From JBBWZH01 sp035544115 (GTDB lineage Bacteria > Actinomycetota > Actinomycetes > Mycobacteriales > CADCTP01): DNA of 64,000 nt. Positions 18,415-26,638 of the stretch are shown here, in pieces. The notes under the pieces are model-generated. The model had not been told where the DNA came from and did not search any database. It worked only from the letters and a program-made list of their open reading frames with translations. The position numbers were made by a program, and so were the translations under genes. The DNA lies in contig OY970235.1 in assembly GCA_963714145.1 (NCBI GenBank), positions 6,262,001 through 6,326,000 on the forward strand, read 5' to 3'. Position 1 is the first letter of the stretch. Each line of letters opens with the position of its first letter.

Positions 18415-18852
18415 ATGCGGGTGGCGTTCGAGGCGGACGACGCGAACGGGACGACGGCGGCGGTACTGGCCCGCCTGGTCGAGGCGGGGCACGAGGTGAT
18501 CCGGCCGGCGGCGTCCTCGGACTGGCCGGAGGTCGGTGCCAGCGTCGGCCGCGCGGTAGCCGGCGGTGCCGCTGACCTGGGCGTGGTCATGTGCTGGACC
18601 GGCACCGGCGTCTCGATCGCGGCGAACAAGGTCGCCGGCGTCCGGGCCGCGCTGGCCTGGGAGCCCTGGGTGGCCCGCGGCGCCCGGAAGTGGAACGACG
18701 CGAACGTGCTCGCGCTCAGCCTGGCCCGGCTCGCCCCGGCTGTGGCGGTCGAGGTGCTGGACGCGTTCCTCGAGGTCGACGGCCCGGATCCGAACGAGCA
18801 GGCGGCCATCGCCGCGGTCGGCCGGCTCGACCGGAGCGACCGGAGCGAGTGA
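18415..18852 (+). CDS. RpiB/LacA/LacB-family sugar-phosphate isomerase
   Basis: 145 residues, the usual family size. The N-terminal MRVAFEADDA carries the substrate Asp pair. GVVMCWTGTGVSIAANKVAGVRAALAW corresponds to the CGTGxGxxIAANK active-site loop, including the Cys used as base; a Trp replaces the usual Gly after the Cys, as in the actinobacterial subgroup. WNDANVLALS is the conserved N-x-x-N/V-L-x-L block. It isomerises a phosphorylated sugar such as ribose-5-phosphate; the exact substrate is open. It lies 78 bases before an acyl-CoA dehydrogenase gene. Confidence 0.87.
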   Translation: MRVAFEADDANGTTAAVLARLVEAGHEVIRPAASSDWPEVGASVGRAVAGGAADLGVVMCWTGTGVSIAANKVAGVRAALAWEPWVARGARKWNDANVLALSLARLAPAVAVEVLDAFLEVDGPDPNEQAAIAAVGRLDRSDRSE

Positions 18853-18929
18853 CGTACGCGACGCCCGGATTGCGGTCGTCGAGCCGACCTCCGTAAAGTT
18901 ACCGACGAGTAGCTTAGGAGGCGATCGCC

Positions 18930-20144
18930 ATGCCGGGGTTCACCCTGGAGCTGACCGACGAGCAGCGGCAACTGCGCGACTGGGTGCACGGGTTCTCCGC
19001 CGACGTGCTGCGACCGGCCGCCGCCGAGTGGGACGAGCGAGAGGAAACCCCCTGGCCGGTGCTGCAGGAGGCGGCGAAGATCGGCCTGTACAGCTTCGAG
19101 TTCCTGGCCACCTCGTACGCCGACGAGAGCGGCATCTCGCTGCCGATCGCGAACGAGGAGCTGTTCTGGGGTGACGCCGGGATGGGGATGGCCATCTTCG
19201 GTACCTCGCTGGCGGTGGCCGCGATCTTCGGCTCGGGCACGCCGGAGCAGCTCGGCGAGTGGGTGCCGCAGTGCTTCGGCGACGCGGCCGACCCGAAGGT
19301 GGGCGCATTCTGCAGCACCGAGCCTGAAGCCGGCTCGGACGTCGGCGCGATCCGCACCCGGGCCCGCTACGACGAGGCCGCGGACGAGTGGGTCATCTCC
19401 GGCCAGAAGGTCTACGCGACCAACGGCGGCATCGCGAACGTGCACGTGGTCACCGCGAGCGTGGAGCCGGAGCTGGGCACCCGGGGGCAGGCGGCGTTCA
19501 TCGTCCCGCCCGGCACGAAGGGCCTCACCTCACCCAAGAAGCTGCGCAAGCTGGGCCTGCGCGCCTCGCACACCGCCGACCTGTTCCTGGACGACGTGCG
19601 GGTGCCGGGCAACTGCGTGCTCGGCGGCCGGGAGAAGCTGGCCGAGCGGCTGGCCAAGGCGCGGTCCGGGCAGCGGGCCAGCGGGCAGGCGGCGCTGCGT
19701 ACGTTCGAGCTGACCCGGCCGACCGTCGGCGCGCAGGCGATCGGCATCGCCCGGGCCGCCTACGAGTACGCGCTGGAGTACGCCAAGGGCCGGGTGCAGT
19801 TCGGCCGGCCGATCATCGAGAACCAGGCGATCGCCTTTGCCCTGGCCGACATGCGCACCGACATCGACGCGGCCCGGCTGCTGGTCTGGCGGGCGGCCTG
19901 GATGGGCCGCAACGATCAGCCGTTCGACGCGGCGCAGGGCTCGATGAGCAAGCTGCGGGCCGGCGAGGTCGCCGTCTCGGTCACCGAGAAGGCGGTGCAG
20001 ATCCTCGGCGGCGCCGGCTACCTACGCGATCACCCGGTCGAGCGCTGGTACCGGGACGCCAAGATCTACACGATCTTCGAGGGCACCAGCGAGATCCAGC
20101 GCCTCGTGGTGGCCCGCGCCATCTCCGGTATGCAGATCCGCTGA
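18930..20144 (+). CDS. Acyl-CoA dehydrogenase (second copy)
   Basis: 404 residues, with a near-perfect AGGAGG before ATG 18930. Motifs include GAFCSTEPEAGSDVGAIRTRA, WVISGQKVYATNGGIA, RVQFGRPIIENQAIAFALADM and the C-terminal ILGGAGYLRDHPVERWYRDAKIYTIFEGTSEIQRLVVARAI. The Glu of FEGTSEIQ is intact. Cytosolic FAD enzyme of acyl-CoA beta-oxidation type. It differs clearly from the 13033-14184 paralogue, so the two probably have different substrates. The 3' end is followed by a third copy of the 20-bp-spaced repeat array. Confidence 0.93.
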   Translation: MPGFTLELTDEQRQLRDWVHGFSADVLRPAAAEWDEREETPWPVLQEAAKIGLYSFEFLATSYADESGISLPIANEELFWGDAGMGMAIFGTSLAVAAIFGSGTPEQLGEWVPQCFGDAADPKVGAFCSTEPEAGSDVGAIRTRARYDEAADEWVISGQKVYATNGGIANVHVVTASVEPELGTRGQAAFIVPPGTKGLTSPKKLRKLGLRASHTADLFLDDVRVPGNCVLGGREKLAERLAKARSGQRASGQAALRTFELTRPTVGAQAIGIARAAYEYALEYAKGRVQFGRPIIENQAIAFALADMRTDIDAARLLVWRAAWMGRNDQPFDAAQGSMSKLRAGEVAVSVTEKAVQILGGAGYLRDHPVERWYRDAKIYTIFEGTSEIQRLVVARAISGMQIR

Positions 20145-20169
20145 TCCCGGCCGGCCGGCCCACCCGCCG

Positions 20170-20302
20170 GTGACGGCTTCTCCCGACGGGTGACGGGTTC
20201 GCCCACCCAGTGACGGCTCTGCGCCATCACCGGCGGCTGGAACTCGTCACTGGTCGCATCACCCGGCGGGCCAAGGCATCACCCGCGGAGCCGGGTCGTC
20301 AC
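20170..20302. repeat. Third copy of the 20-bp-spaced GTGACG/CGTCAC array
   Basis: GTGACGG occurs at 20170, 20190 and 20210, exactly 20 bases apart. The centre GTGACGGCTCTGCGCCATCAC (20210-20230) is the reverse complement of the 17.4 and 17.7 kb centres with one difference. The right arm has CGTCAC or CATCAC at 20225, 20245, 20257, 20277 and 20297, mostly at 20-base steps. It lies between convergent genes. Confidence 0.85.
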
Positions 20303-20365
20303 CCGCGGGTGGCGGGCCGGCTGTTCGCCGGCCCGCGACCGGGTCGTCCTGGCGCCCTGGCGGGG

Positions 20366-22171
20366 TCAGCGCCAGGTGTCGTTGAGCGTCACCGCCCCGC
20401 TGGCGGGTGTGGTGAACGACCGGTTCGGGTCGCTCTCCCAGATCACCGCGCCGTCCGGGTTCTTCTTGATGTACTTGTACTGGAAGCTGGTCGAGCCGGG
20501 CAGCGTGGCGGTCGCCGCCCAGATCGGGTACGTGGCCGCGGACAGCGGGATCGCCGCGTTCGGGTCCCAGTTGCCCAGCGCCGGGATCGAGCCGACCAGG
20601 AACACGTTCTGCCCGAAGAACGTGGTCGCGTTTTCATGGAACGTCACCTGCACCTGGCTCGGCCCGCCGCCGCCGCTGACCAGGCTGCCGGCGTGGATCG
20701 CGACCGCGTCCATCGCGTTCACCGTGATCGTCGCCTGGCCGGCGCTGTTGACCACGACGGTCGGACCGGTGCAGGTGTTGCCGCTGACGTCGCCGTGGAT
20801 CACGTCGCAGTACGTGCCGGCCGCCAGCCCGGTGCTGAACGTCCTGTTCAGCGAGCCGCCCTCGCGGTTGATCGCGACGAACCCGGCGCTGCCGCGGCTG
20901 AACGCGACCTGGTTGTTCCCGTTCGTCCACCAGTTGCCCATCGCCGCGGAGCCGACGGCGTTCCGGAAGCCGACCATGTTCTGGATCGGCCGCTGCCGGT
21001 GCTCGCAGACCCAGCCGTTGCCGCAGCTGACGTCAGCGGTCGTGCCGCCGCCGTTGCTGGGCGGGCCGGCATCGTTGTTGCTGAACGAGAAGCTGGACAT
21101 GATCACCGGCGTGCCGTACGGCCAGGCCAGCTCGAAGACGTTCGCCAGCGTGTACGTCTGGCCGTCCTTGTAGGTGAGGATGTTGCCGGCGCCGGAGCGC
21201 TGGGTGTCGTGGTTGTCGGTGAAGACCAGCGCCTTGTTGCTCGGCTCCCAGCCGGACTGCGAGCCCAGGCTCTGCAGCGACGCCAGCTGGCCGCCCTTGA
21301 ACGCCGACCCGATCGTCGTGCCGTACCGGAACTCGAGCAGGTCGCCGTTGCCCTCGTACTGGTTGGGCTGGATCGGCTCACCCGCACCGAAGATCACTTC
21401 CTGGTACACGTACGCCGAGCGGCTCAGCCGGGACTCGATGTTGGCGATGTCGGCCACCGGCATGTGCTTGGCCGCGTCGACCCGGAACCCGTCCACGCCG
21501 AGGGCGAGCAGGTCGTTCAGGTACGCGGCGAGCCGGCCGCGGACGTAGTCGGCGTTGGTCGCGAGGTCGGCCAGGTCGACCAGCTCGCAGTTCTGTACCT
21601 CGAACGCGTCGCCGTAGTTGGCGATGTCGTCGTTGCCGTTGCGGCCGCAGTGGTGGAAGTCCTGCGTCTGGTAGGTGCCCGGGTAGTTGTAGTGGCTGAA
21701 CGTGGAACCGGCACTGCCCACCGTGCCGGCCGGCCAGCTGCCCGCGGTGTGGTTGATCACCGCGTCGGCGTAGACCTTGACCCCGGCGGCGTGGCAGGCC
21801 GCCACCATGTCGGCGAACTGCTGCCGGTTCCCGCTGCGGGTCACCAGCTGGTAGCTGATCGGCTGGTACCGCTGCCACCACGGGTAGCCCCGGTCCGGCA
21901 GCACGACGTGCTCCTGCGGCGGCGAGACCTGCACCCCGCCGTACCCCTTCGGGCCGAGCACGGTGGTGCACTCGCGGCCCACGTCGGCCCACTTCCATTC
22001 GAACAGGTGGACGATCACCTGATGACTGCCCGGCGGGGTGGCCGCCGCCGGCTGGGCCTGCGGACCGACCTGCAACAGTCCGGCCAGCAGGCCTAGTGCG
22101 AGCAGCCAGCGCGGAGCCCTGCCGCCCCGACCAAACCTGCCGGCGCTGACGGATCGTCCAGATGTACCCAT
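20366..22171 (-). CDS. Secreted alpha-amylase (GH13) with C-terminal CBM20 starch-binding domain
   Basis: 601 residues. ATG 22171 is chosen because GGAGAG lies upstream; the hydrophobic stretch WLLALGLLAGLLQVG then forms a signal peptide ending near QPAAA. GH13 motifs: ADAVINH, GFRVDAAKHM (nucleophile Asp ~231), YQEVIFG (acid/base Glu ~260), FTDNHDTQ (Asp ~321). The last ~95 residues (VQVTFHENATTFFGQNVFLVGS ... LGNWDP ... FQYKYIKK) are a CBM20 domain. It hydrolyses alpha-1,4 bonds of starch outside the cell. A LacI regulator is divergent from it, 159 bases away, and probably controls it. Confidence 0.95.
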   Translation of the reverse strand: MGTSGRSVSAGRFGRGGRAPRWLLALGLLAGLLQVGPQAQPAAATPPGSHQVIVHLFEWKWADVGRECTTVLGPKGYGGVQVSPPQEHVVLPDRGYPWWQRYQPISYQLVTRSGNRQQFADMVAACHAAGVKVYADAVINHTAGSWPAGTVGSAGSTFSHYNYPGTYQTQDFHHCGRNGNDDIANYGDAFEVQNCELVDLADLATNADYVRGRLAAYLNDLLALGVDGFRVDAAKHMPVADIANIESRLSRSAYVYQEVIFGAGEPIQPNQYEGNGDLLEFRYGTTIGSAFKGGQLASLQSLGSQSGWEPSNKALVFTDNHDTQRSGAGNILTYKDGQTYTLANVFELAWPYGTPVIMSSFSFSNNDAGPPSNGGGTTADVSCGNGWVCEHRQRPIQNMVGFRNAVGSAAMGNWWTNGNNQVAFSRGSAGFVAINREGGSLNRTFSTGLAAGTYCDVIHGDVSGNTCTGPTVVVNSAGQATITVNAMDAVAIHAGSLVSGGGGPSQVQVTFHENATTFFGQNVFLVGSIPALGNWDPNAAIPLSAATYPIWAATATLPGSTSFQYKYIKKNPDGAVIWESDPNRSFTTPASGAVTLNDTWR

Positions 22172-22219
22172 GGCGCTCTCCAAACCAGGGGGTGGGCGGA
22201 TCGCATGGTGCGCGGTACG

Positions 22220-22277
22220 AATCGTGCATCTGGTACACGCCTCGGTCAAGACATTGCTGAAACATGCAGAAACTTGC
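22220..22277 (-). promoter_or_regulatory. Possible amylase promoter and LacI-type operator
   Basis: On the minus strand TTGACC (22249-22244), an 18-base spacer and ACGATT (22225-22220) could be the amylase promoter. Just upstream lies a 10-bp direct repeat, TGAAACATGC (22258-22267) and AGAAACTTGC (22268-22277), in the intergenic space shared with the LacI gene. It could be the operator. Weak evidence, based only on pattern and place. Confidence 0.35.
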
Positions 22278-22330
22278 GCGTCAACTGGCGTGCGATCAAG
22301 CGTCGGCTGTAGCCCCTAGAGTGAAGTGTT

Positions 22331-23353
22331 GTGGGTATCCGGCTTGCCGACGTGGCGACGCAGGCAGGCGTCAGCGAGGCGACCGTCAGCCGGGTGCTCA
22401 ACGGCAAGCCAGGGGTCTCCGCGGCGCGGCGGGCCGCGGTGGTCGCCGCGCTCGACCGGCTCGGCTACGAGCGGCCGCTGCGGCTGCGCCAGCGCAGCGC
22501 CGGCCTGGTCGGGCTGATCACCCCGGAACTGGACAACCCGATCTTCCCGACCTTCGCGCAGGCGATCGAGCGGGACCTGATGCGGCAGAACTACACCCCG
22601 GTGCTGTGCACCCAGACCCCCGGCGGCGCGACCGAGGACGAGTTCACCGACCTGCTGGTCGAGCGCGGGGTCAGCGGCATCCTGTGCGTCTCCGGGCTGC
22701 ACGCCGACTCGACCGCGAGCCCGGACCGGTACACCCGGCTGCTCGCCGCCGGCATCCCGATCGTCCTGATCAACGGCTACATGGCCGGGGTGGCCGCGCC
22801 GTTCGTCTCGGTGGACGACCGGGTCGCCACCCGGCTCGCCGTCTCCCACCTGGTCGAGCTCGGCCACCGCCGGATCGGGCTGGCGGTCGGGCCGCGCCGG
22901 TACGTCCCGGTGATCCGCAAGATCGCCGGCTTCACCGCGGCCATCCGGGAACTGCTCGGCGAGGGTGCCGCCGCGGCCGAGGGCGGTGCGCTGGTCGAGC
23001 ACTCGATCTTCTCGGTCGAGGGTGGCCAGGCCGCCGGCAGCGCCCTGCTGGACCGCGGCTGCACCGGCATCGTCTGCGGGTCGGACCTGATGGCGCTCGG
23101 AGTGATCCGGGCCGCCCGCGAGCGCGGGCTGGCCGTGCCGCGGGACGTGTCGGTGGTCGGCTTCGACGACTCGCCGCTGATCGCCTTCACCGACCCGCCG
23201 CTCACCACGGTGCGCCAGCCGGTCACCGCGATGAGCGCCGCCGCCGTCCGCGCGCTGCTGGAGGAGATCGCCGGCAACGCCGGCCCCAGCACCGAGTTCG
23301 TCTTCCAGCCTGACCTGGTGGTCCGTGGCTCCACCGCTTCCGGCCTGCGCTGA
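22331..23353 (+). CDS. LacI-family regulator, probably of the divergent amylase gene
   Basis: 340 residues from GTG 22331. The N-terminal helix-turn-helix is IRLADVATQAGVSEATVSRVLNGKPGVSAARRAAVVAALDRLGY. The rest is a periplasmic-binding-protein-like effector domain (LVGLITPELDNPIFPTFAQAIE; VSVVGFDDSPLIAFTDPPLTTVRQPV). By position it is the counterpart of actinomycete MalR-type regulators of maltose and starch genes, so maltodextrin is a likely inducer (inference). A hairpin (CCGCCGGGC at 23354-23362 with GCCCGGCGG at 23378-23386) directly follows the stop. Confidence 0.9.
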   Translation: MGIRLADVATQAGVSEATVSRVLNGKPGVSAARRAAVVAALDRLGYERPLRLRQRSAGLVGLITPELDNPIFPTFAQAIERDLMRQNYTPVLCTQTPGGATEDEFTDLLVERGVSGILCVSGLHADSTASPDRYTRLLAAGIPIVLINGYMAGVAAPFVSVDDRVATRLAVSHLVELGHRRIGLAVGPRRYVPVIRKIAGFTAAIRELLGEGAAAAEGGALVEHSIFSVEGGQAAGSALLDRGCTGIVCGSDLMALGVIRAARERGLAVPRDVSVVGFDDSPLIAFTDPPLTTVRQPVTAMSAAAVRALLEEIAGNAGPSTEFVFQPDLVVRGSTASGLR

Positions 23354-23386
23354 CCGCCGGGCCCGGCGTCCCCCCGAGCCCGGCGG
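23354..23386 (+). terminator. Hairpin after the LacI gene
   Basis: A 9-bp perfect stem CCGCCGGGC / GCCCGGCGG with a 15-nt C-rich loop, beginning at the base after the stop codon. No T tract. Confidence 0.5.
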
Positions 23387-24025
23387 CCGACCCTCCCGGC
23401 GGGCGCCGGGATCGCCGGTGATCCGGCGCGACGGTCAATCCCGCGGCACCGCCGGGGGCACCGCGGCCGGCGGGTCGCCCGGGCGGCGGCGAGCGGGCTG
23501 GCCGGCAGGCCGATGCCGGGGATCCGGCCGCGGCGTGGGAGCAGTCCCCCCGTTGAGAACTGCCTACCGCGGCCGGACCCCGGCCGTCTGGCGGCCCGGC
23601 CGGCGTCGGGAAGCCGGCCGGGCCTGGACCGGATCCGGACCCGCGCCGGGACGGTGGCTCGGATCGGAACCGGGTGCCTCGGGCTGGCCGGACGGGCAAC
23701 TGCCCGGTCAGCGAAACCCGAGGCGAGGCGGGATAGGAGCCGGGATCAGGGGCCCCGTTCGGCGCCAGGTCGTGGATCGGATCGGGTCGGACAGCCCCCG
23801 CCTGCCACGCCGGTTGCCCGCCGGCAGGCCTGCCCGCTATCCGCTCCCACGACCAGTCACCGCCCCTGCATGCCGTACCCCTGCCTCGCCTCGGGCTGTA
23901 CCAGCGAACCGCGACCGGGCGGCAATGACCATCCCCGAGTTCCGGGATAGTTGGTCCGGCGACGATCTAGACTCACCCAAAACGGGACGACCGGGGAGAC
24001 CTGACAACGTGAAGGGGCGGCGGCT
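23387..24025. other. Unassigned 640-base intergenic region
   Basis: No reading frame here looks real on either strand: those present are Arg/Pro-rich and without ribosome sites. The last ~100 bases (GTTCCGGGATAGTTGG ... TCTAGACTCACCC) are less GC-rich than the rest and probably contain the promoter of the FHA-like gene. I see no tRNA, riboswitch or repeat array. Confidence 0.4.
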
Positions 24026-24898
24026 GTGACGGATCGGATCACGTCCGTGACCGCGACCGTCACCACCCCGGACGGTCAGGTGGCCGGGATCTCGGCCGGC
24101 GAGCAGTTGGTGTTCGGCCGCGGCGAGGACGCCGACCTGACCGTCCCGGCCGGCCCCGGGCTGTCCCGGCGGGCCGGTGTGATCGCCGCGATGGACCGCG
24201 GCGCCTGGGTCGCGAACCTCAGCCGCACCCACGCGCTCTACATCGAGAGCGAGGGCGCCCGGGTCCGGCTGCCGCGGCTGGAGGAGCAGGGCGACCCGCG
24301 CGGCGGCTGGTTCGTCCGGACCGGTTCGGTGCTGGTCGGCTCCCGGGCCATGCTGGACGAGGGCCGGCCGCTGCGGCTGACCGTGCTCGACCTCGCCCGG
24401 CCGGACGCCGCCGAGCCGGACGACGCGGACGCCGACTGGGCCGCCGCCCGGCCGGCCGGCGACTCCACCGTGGTGCCGCTCTCGCTGGACCCGATGACCA
24501 AGCTGTTCCTGGTCGCCCTGCTCTGGTGCCGGCCCTGGCTGGTCGAGCCGTCCCGGGGCACGCCGCTGCCCCGCACCCCGGAGATCGCCCGGGCCGCGCT
24601 CGAGGTCACCGACGCGTTCTACGAGTTGGAGCTGTTCGACCGCGACCCGGCCTTCCGCGACCGGCTGGCCGCCCGGGTCGGTGAGCACCTCAAGGTGCTC
24701 CGGCACAAGATCACCGAACGCGGGCTGGTCCGCCCCGGGGTGCGGCTGTCGGACGAGGTCGTCGTGGACGCGCTGATCGAGCACGCGATCATCACCACCG
24801 CCGACCTCGCCCACCTCACCGACCCCGCCTGGTGCTCCCGGCAGGAGGACCTGTGGTGGACCGAGCGGCCCGGCGCCGGCCGCTCCGGCCGCCGCTAG
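24026..24898 (+). CDS. FHA-like domain protein next to a Ser/Thr kinase
   Basis: 290 residues from GTG 24026 with AAGGGG upstream. Residues ~25-75 (GEQLVFGRGEDADLTVPAGPGLSRRAGVIAAMDRGAWVANLSRTHALYIE) show the FHA pattern: Gly-Arg at the first loop, Ser-Arg before the next strand, and an N-x-S-x-x-x turn. Such domains bind phosphothreonine. The C-terminal part (MTKLFLVALLWCRPWLVEP ... FRDRLAARVGEHLKVLRHKITERGLVRPGVRLSDEVVVDALIEHAIITTADL) is helical and unknown. The stop overlaps the stop of the convergent kinase gene by three bases, making a kinase-reader relation plausible but unproven. Confidence 0.75.
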   Translation: MTDRITSVTATVTTPDGQVAGISAGEQLVFGRGEDADLTVPAGPGLSRRAGVIAAMDRGAWVANLSRTHALYIESEGARVRLPRLEEQGDPRGGWFVRTGSVLVGSRAMLDEGRPLRLTVLDLARPDAAEPDDADADWAAARPAGDSTVVPLSLDPMTKLFLVALLWCRPWLVEPSRGTPLPRTPEIARAALEVTDAFYELELFDRDPAFRDRLAARVGEHLKVLRHKITERGLVRPGVRLSDEVVVDALIEHAIITTADLAHLTDPAWCSRQEDLWWTERPGAGRSGRR

Positions 24899-26463
24899 TG
24901 GTGCACGACGAACTTGACCTGCATCGTCATCCCGTTCGAGCCGCGAGCCCGAGCGGTCAGGACGCCCACCGGAAGCAGATCGTAGAACTCGTGACTCTGA
25001 TTGATGACGTAGTTGAATGCTCCGGCCCGGTCGACGAGAACGCGGTCGGCAGACAGCCGGCCATCCACTGAGACGGTGACCTGGGTGCCCGGCGGCCAGC
25101 CGCGACCGGACACGACGAAGGTCGTGTACTGGTCCCCGCTGGGCTGGTTGACCTTCAGGTCCGCGTTGGCCTGCCGCCCGCCGGCAGGAGGTGCCGACGG
25201 CGGACCGGGCCGGCCGTCGAGCTGCTGGCCGTCAGGTTGCTGGCCGCCGCTCCCGGGCTGCGACTGGGACTGTGGCGACGGGCTGCCACCCTCGATCCAG
25301 CGGTTCAGCATCGCGCCGAATATCACCAGGCCGATGACGGCGCCGATGGCCACCACCACCGGGAGGATCCGGCTGCCCAGCGTCGGCCGGGGGCGGGCCC
25401 AGGCACCCGGGGCACTGCCGAACCGGCCGCCGGGACGGCGGCGCAGCCAGCCCTGGCGGCGGGCCACCAGGGCCCGGTGCGGCCCGGGGAGGCCGGGCTG
25501 CGAGCCGACCGTGGCGTCGGCCGTGGCCGGCTCGGTGACCCGCCCGGCCGCCTCCGGCCGGGCCCGGTAGGCGTCGATCAGCGTCATTGCCGAGGCTGGC
25601 AGCGCGGACGGACCGAGATCGTGCCCGCCGGCCAGCTCCACGTACGGCGCCAACTCGGCCAGCAACTGGGCCGGCGTCGGCCGGTCCCGCGGCTCCCGCT
25701 CCAGGCAGGCGATCACCATGTCGCCCAGTTCGCGCGGCAGCCCGGACAGGTCCGGCGGCTCGGTGGCCAGCTGCACGAGGATGTCCAGCACGGTCTCGCC
25801 CTGGTACGGCGCGTGCCCGGTCGCCGCGTACAGCAGGGTCGAGCCGAGCGAGAAGACGTCGCTGGCCATCGTCGCGCGGCGGTTGTCCCGGGCCTGCTCG
25901 GGCGCCATGTAGGCGGGCGTGCCGACCGACCCGTGCGCGGTGGACATGTGCAGCTGGTCGACCGCCCGGGCCACCCCGAAGTCGATCACTCGCGGCCCGT
26001 CCGCGGCGACCAGCACGTTGGACGGCTTCAGGTCCCGGTGCACCAGACCGACGTTGTGGATCGACTCCAACGCCTCGGCGCAACCGGCCGCCAGCCAGCG
26101 CACCGCCGGCACCGGCAACGGACCGCAGGCCTGCACCAACTGGTCCAGCGAGGGCGCCGGCACGTAGGCGGTGGCCAGCCACGGCACGTCCGCGTCCGCG
26201 TCGGCCTCCACCACGGCCGCCGTGAACACCCCGCTGACCTTGCCCGCCGCGGTCACCTCGTGGGCGAATCTGGCCCGGAAATCAGCCTCCTCGGCATACT
26301 CCAGCTTGATCGTCTTGACTGCGACCAACCGCCCGGCGGGTGATTTCCCGAGATACACCCGACCCATCGCGCCGGCCCCGAGCCGGCCAAGCAACGTATA
26401 CGGACCGATCCGGTCCGGATCGTGCCGTTGCAACGGCTTCAGCAACGTGCCCTGTGATCCCAT
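24895..26463 (-). CDS. Transmembrane Ser/Thr protein kinase (PknB-like)
   Basis: 522 residues. Kinase domain at ~20-275: P-loop LGRLGAGAMGRVYLG, VAVKTIK Lys, catalytic loop VHRDLKPSNVLV, DFGVARA, and the APE motif in MAPEQA. After a Pro/Gly/Arg-rich juxtamembrane linker comes a membrane helix at ~364-388 (ILPVVVAIGAVIGLVIFGAML). The extracellular ~90 residues (NADLKVNQPSGDQYTTFVVSGRGWPPGTQVTVSVDG) look like an Ig/TIG-type beta-sandwich rather than PASTA. It phosphorylates cytosolic targets in response to an unknown outside signal. It is convergent with an FHA-like gene. Confidence 0.93.
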   Translation of the reverse strand: MGSQGTLLKPLQRHDPDRIGPYTLLGRLGAGAMGRVYLGKSPAGRLVAVKTIKLEYAEEADFRARFAHEVTAAGKVSGVFTAAVVEADADADVPWLATAYVPAPSLDQLVQACGPLPVPAVRWLAAGCAEALESIHNVGLVHRDLKPSNVLVAADGPRVIDFGVARAVDQLHMSTAHGSVGTPAYMAPEQARDNRRATMASDVFSLGSTLLYAATGHAPYQGETVLDILVQLATEPPDLSGLPRELGDMVIACLEREPRDRPTPAQLLAELAPYVELAGGHDLGPSALPASAMTLIDAYRARPEAAGRVTEPATADATVGSQPGLPGPHRALVARRQGWLRRRPGGRFGSAPGAWARPRPTLGSRILPVVVAIGAVIGLVIFGAMLNRWIEGGSPSPQSQSQPGSGGQQPDGQQLDGRPGPPSAPPAGGRQANADLKVNQPSGDQYTTFVVSGRGWPPGTQVTVSVDGRLSADRVLVDRAGAFNYVINQSHEFYDLLPVGVLTARARGSNGMTMQVKFVVHH

Positions 26464-26638
26464 TCACGCAACTCCCGCTCCCAACAGTTCCGTCCCGCCC
26501 GTCATCATGCCGATTCACCGCGCGGTTGGCGCACGAACAGTCGACCGGACGTTTACGGTCCGCGTCCGCGGGGCCGGGCCCGGGCCGGTATCACGGCTGA
26601 ATCAGCGCGCGCTCCCCGCGAGCAGGGGCCCGCCCCCG

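Noticed and set aside
23387..24025. Arg/Pro-rich small proteins in the 640-base gap
   Set aside because: No ribosome sites, no domain resemblance, and codon positions do not show the strong third-position GC of real genes.
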